Assembly: GCA_900552315.1 (NCBI GenBank) | Contig: URZM01000012.1 | Span: 1-23,157, forward strand | Length of the DNA: 23,157 nucleotides | DNA from: an uncultured Bacteroidales bacterium | GTDB taxonomy: Bacteria; Bacteroidota; Bacteroidia; Bacteroidales; Muribaculaceae | Direction of reading: 5' to 3' | Shown here: piece by piece, positions 22,868-23,157 of the stretch | Position numbering within the stretch: the stretch's first letter is position 1 | Layout of the letters: each line of letters starts with the position of its first letter | Made by a program: the position numbers and the translations under genes | Notes under the pieces: model-generated | What the model was told of the DNA's origin: nothing | Seen by the model: the letters and a program-made list of their open reading frames with translations, nothing else | Databases searched by the model: none

Positions 22868-23157
22868 ATGAGGAAATCCATACTTGTTTGCGCCGCCTTG
22901 GCAGCGACCATGGCCATAAGCTCGTGCAGCATCACGCGCACCGGCTCGCGCGAGGAGAACAGCCACACCACCGTGGCTCCCGAGATTGTAAGCTACAACG
23001 AGCTTACCATGGACCTCGACCCCACGGGGGTCACCTACACCATAGACATCTCGACCCCGGAAGGCAAGTTGAAGCTCGACAAGATCTCGCTCGCAGAGGC
23101 CCAACAGCTCGCCCTGGTGGAGTGCCTGATGAAGTACAACTGCGCCACCCTGTTCAA
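22868..23157 (+). CDS. Lipoprotein of unknown function (truncated by window edge)
   Basis: From ATG 22868 the frame stays open to the window end (96 residues seen). It begins MRKSILVCAALAATMAISSC, a lipoprotein signal with lipobox I-S-S-C and Cys20 as the lipidated residue. The visible mature part contains VSYNELTMDLDPTGVTYTID and EGKLKLDKISLAEAQQLALVE; I do not recognise a family. The start is 4 nt after the previous stop, so the two form an operon and may act together at the envelope. Confidence 0.75.
   Translation, partial: MRKSILVCAALAATMAISSCSITRTGSREENSHTTVAPEIVSYNELTMDLDPTGVTYTIDISTPEGKLKLDKISLAEAQQLALVECLMKYNCATLF

Noticed and set aside
1..23157. CRISPR arrays, tRNA or rRNA genes, insertion sequences
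   Set aside because: No regularly spaced direct repeats, cloverleaf candidates, ribosomal RNA signatures or transposase frames were seen when reading both strands.

Overview
The window looks like chromosomal DNA from a fairly GC-rich member of the Bacteroidales. Muribaculaceae is my best guess, but the sequence does not settle the family. The strongest evidence is the promoter grammar. Eight intergenic sites carry the Bacteroidota pair TTTG (-33) and TAnnTTTG (-7), or close variants, each with a 20-nt spacer. Shine-Dalgarno sequences are largely absent. The gene content agrees: Bacteroidota-type ParC, DUF3822 next to rsmD, folP-cdaA, a GH13_8-type branching enzyme and an M6 protease.

Layout. 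1-739 (minus) holds a GNAT-type toxin-antitoxin pair; the toxin runs off the left edge. 826-5435 (plus) is a tight operon of topoisomerase IV subunit A, a probable outer-membrane-associated protein and an S41 peptidase lipoprotein. 5448-7451 (plus) is a lower-GC type II restriction-modification cassette, with a HindVP-like endonuclease followed by a C5-cytosine methyltransferase. 7496-8921 (minus) is the DUF3822-rsmD pair. 9083-11708 (plus) holds a RecD-like helicase, thiol peroxidase and a small membrane protein. 11742-15516 (plus) holds the branching enzyme and phosphoglycerate mutase, ending in a strong hairpin. 15540-18534 (minus) is folP-cdaA-polytopic membrane protein, with overlapping ends at each junction. 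18551-21711 (plus) is a large secreted M6 metalloprotease with a long leader. 21778-23157 (plus) holds a promoter, a roughly 200-nt structured RNA candidate, a mosaic secreted/membrane protein and a truncated lipoprotein gene.

Functionally, most of the window is housekeeping: chromosome decatenation, ribosome methylation, glycogen and glycolysis, folate, c-di-AMP, and peroxide defence. Two accessory modules, the toxin-antitoxin pair and the restriction-modification cassette, stand out by lower GC. The least explained part is 21778-22863. There a promoter drives a leader with nested long-range helices and a segment that can pair with two alternative partners. It is followed by a gene whose middle third has about 41% GC between flanks above 60%.
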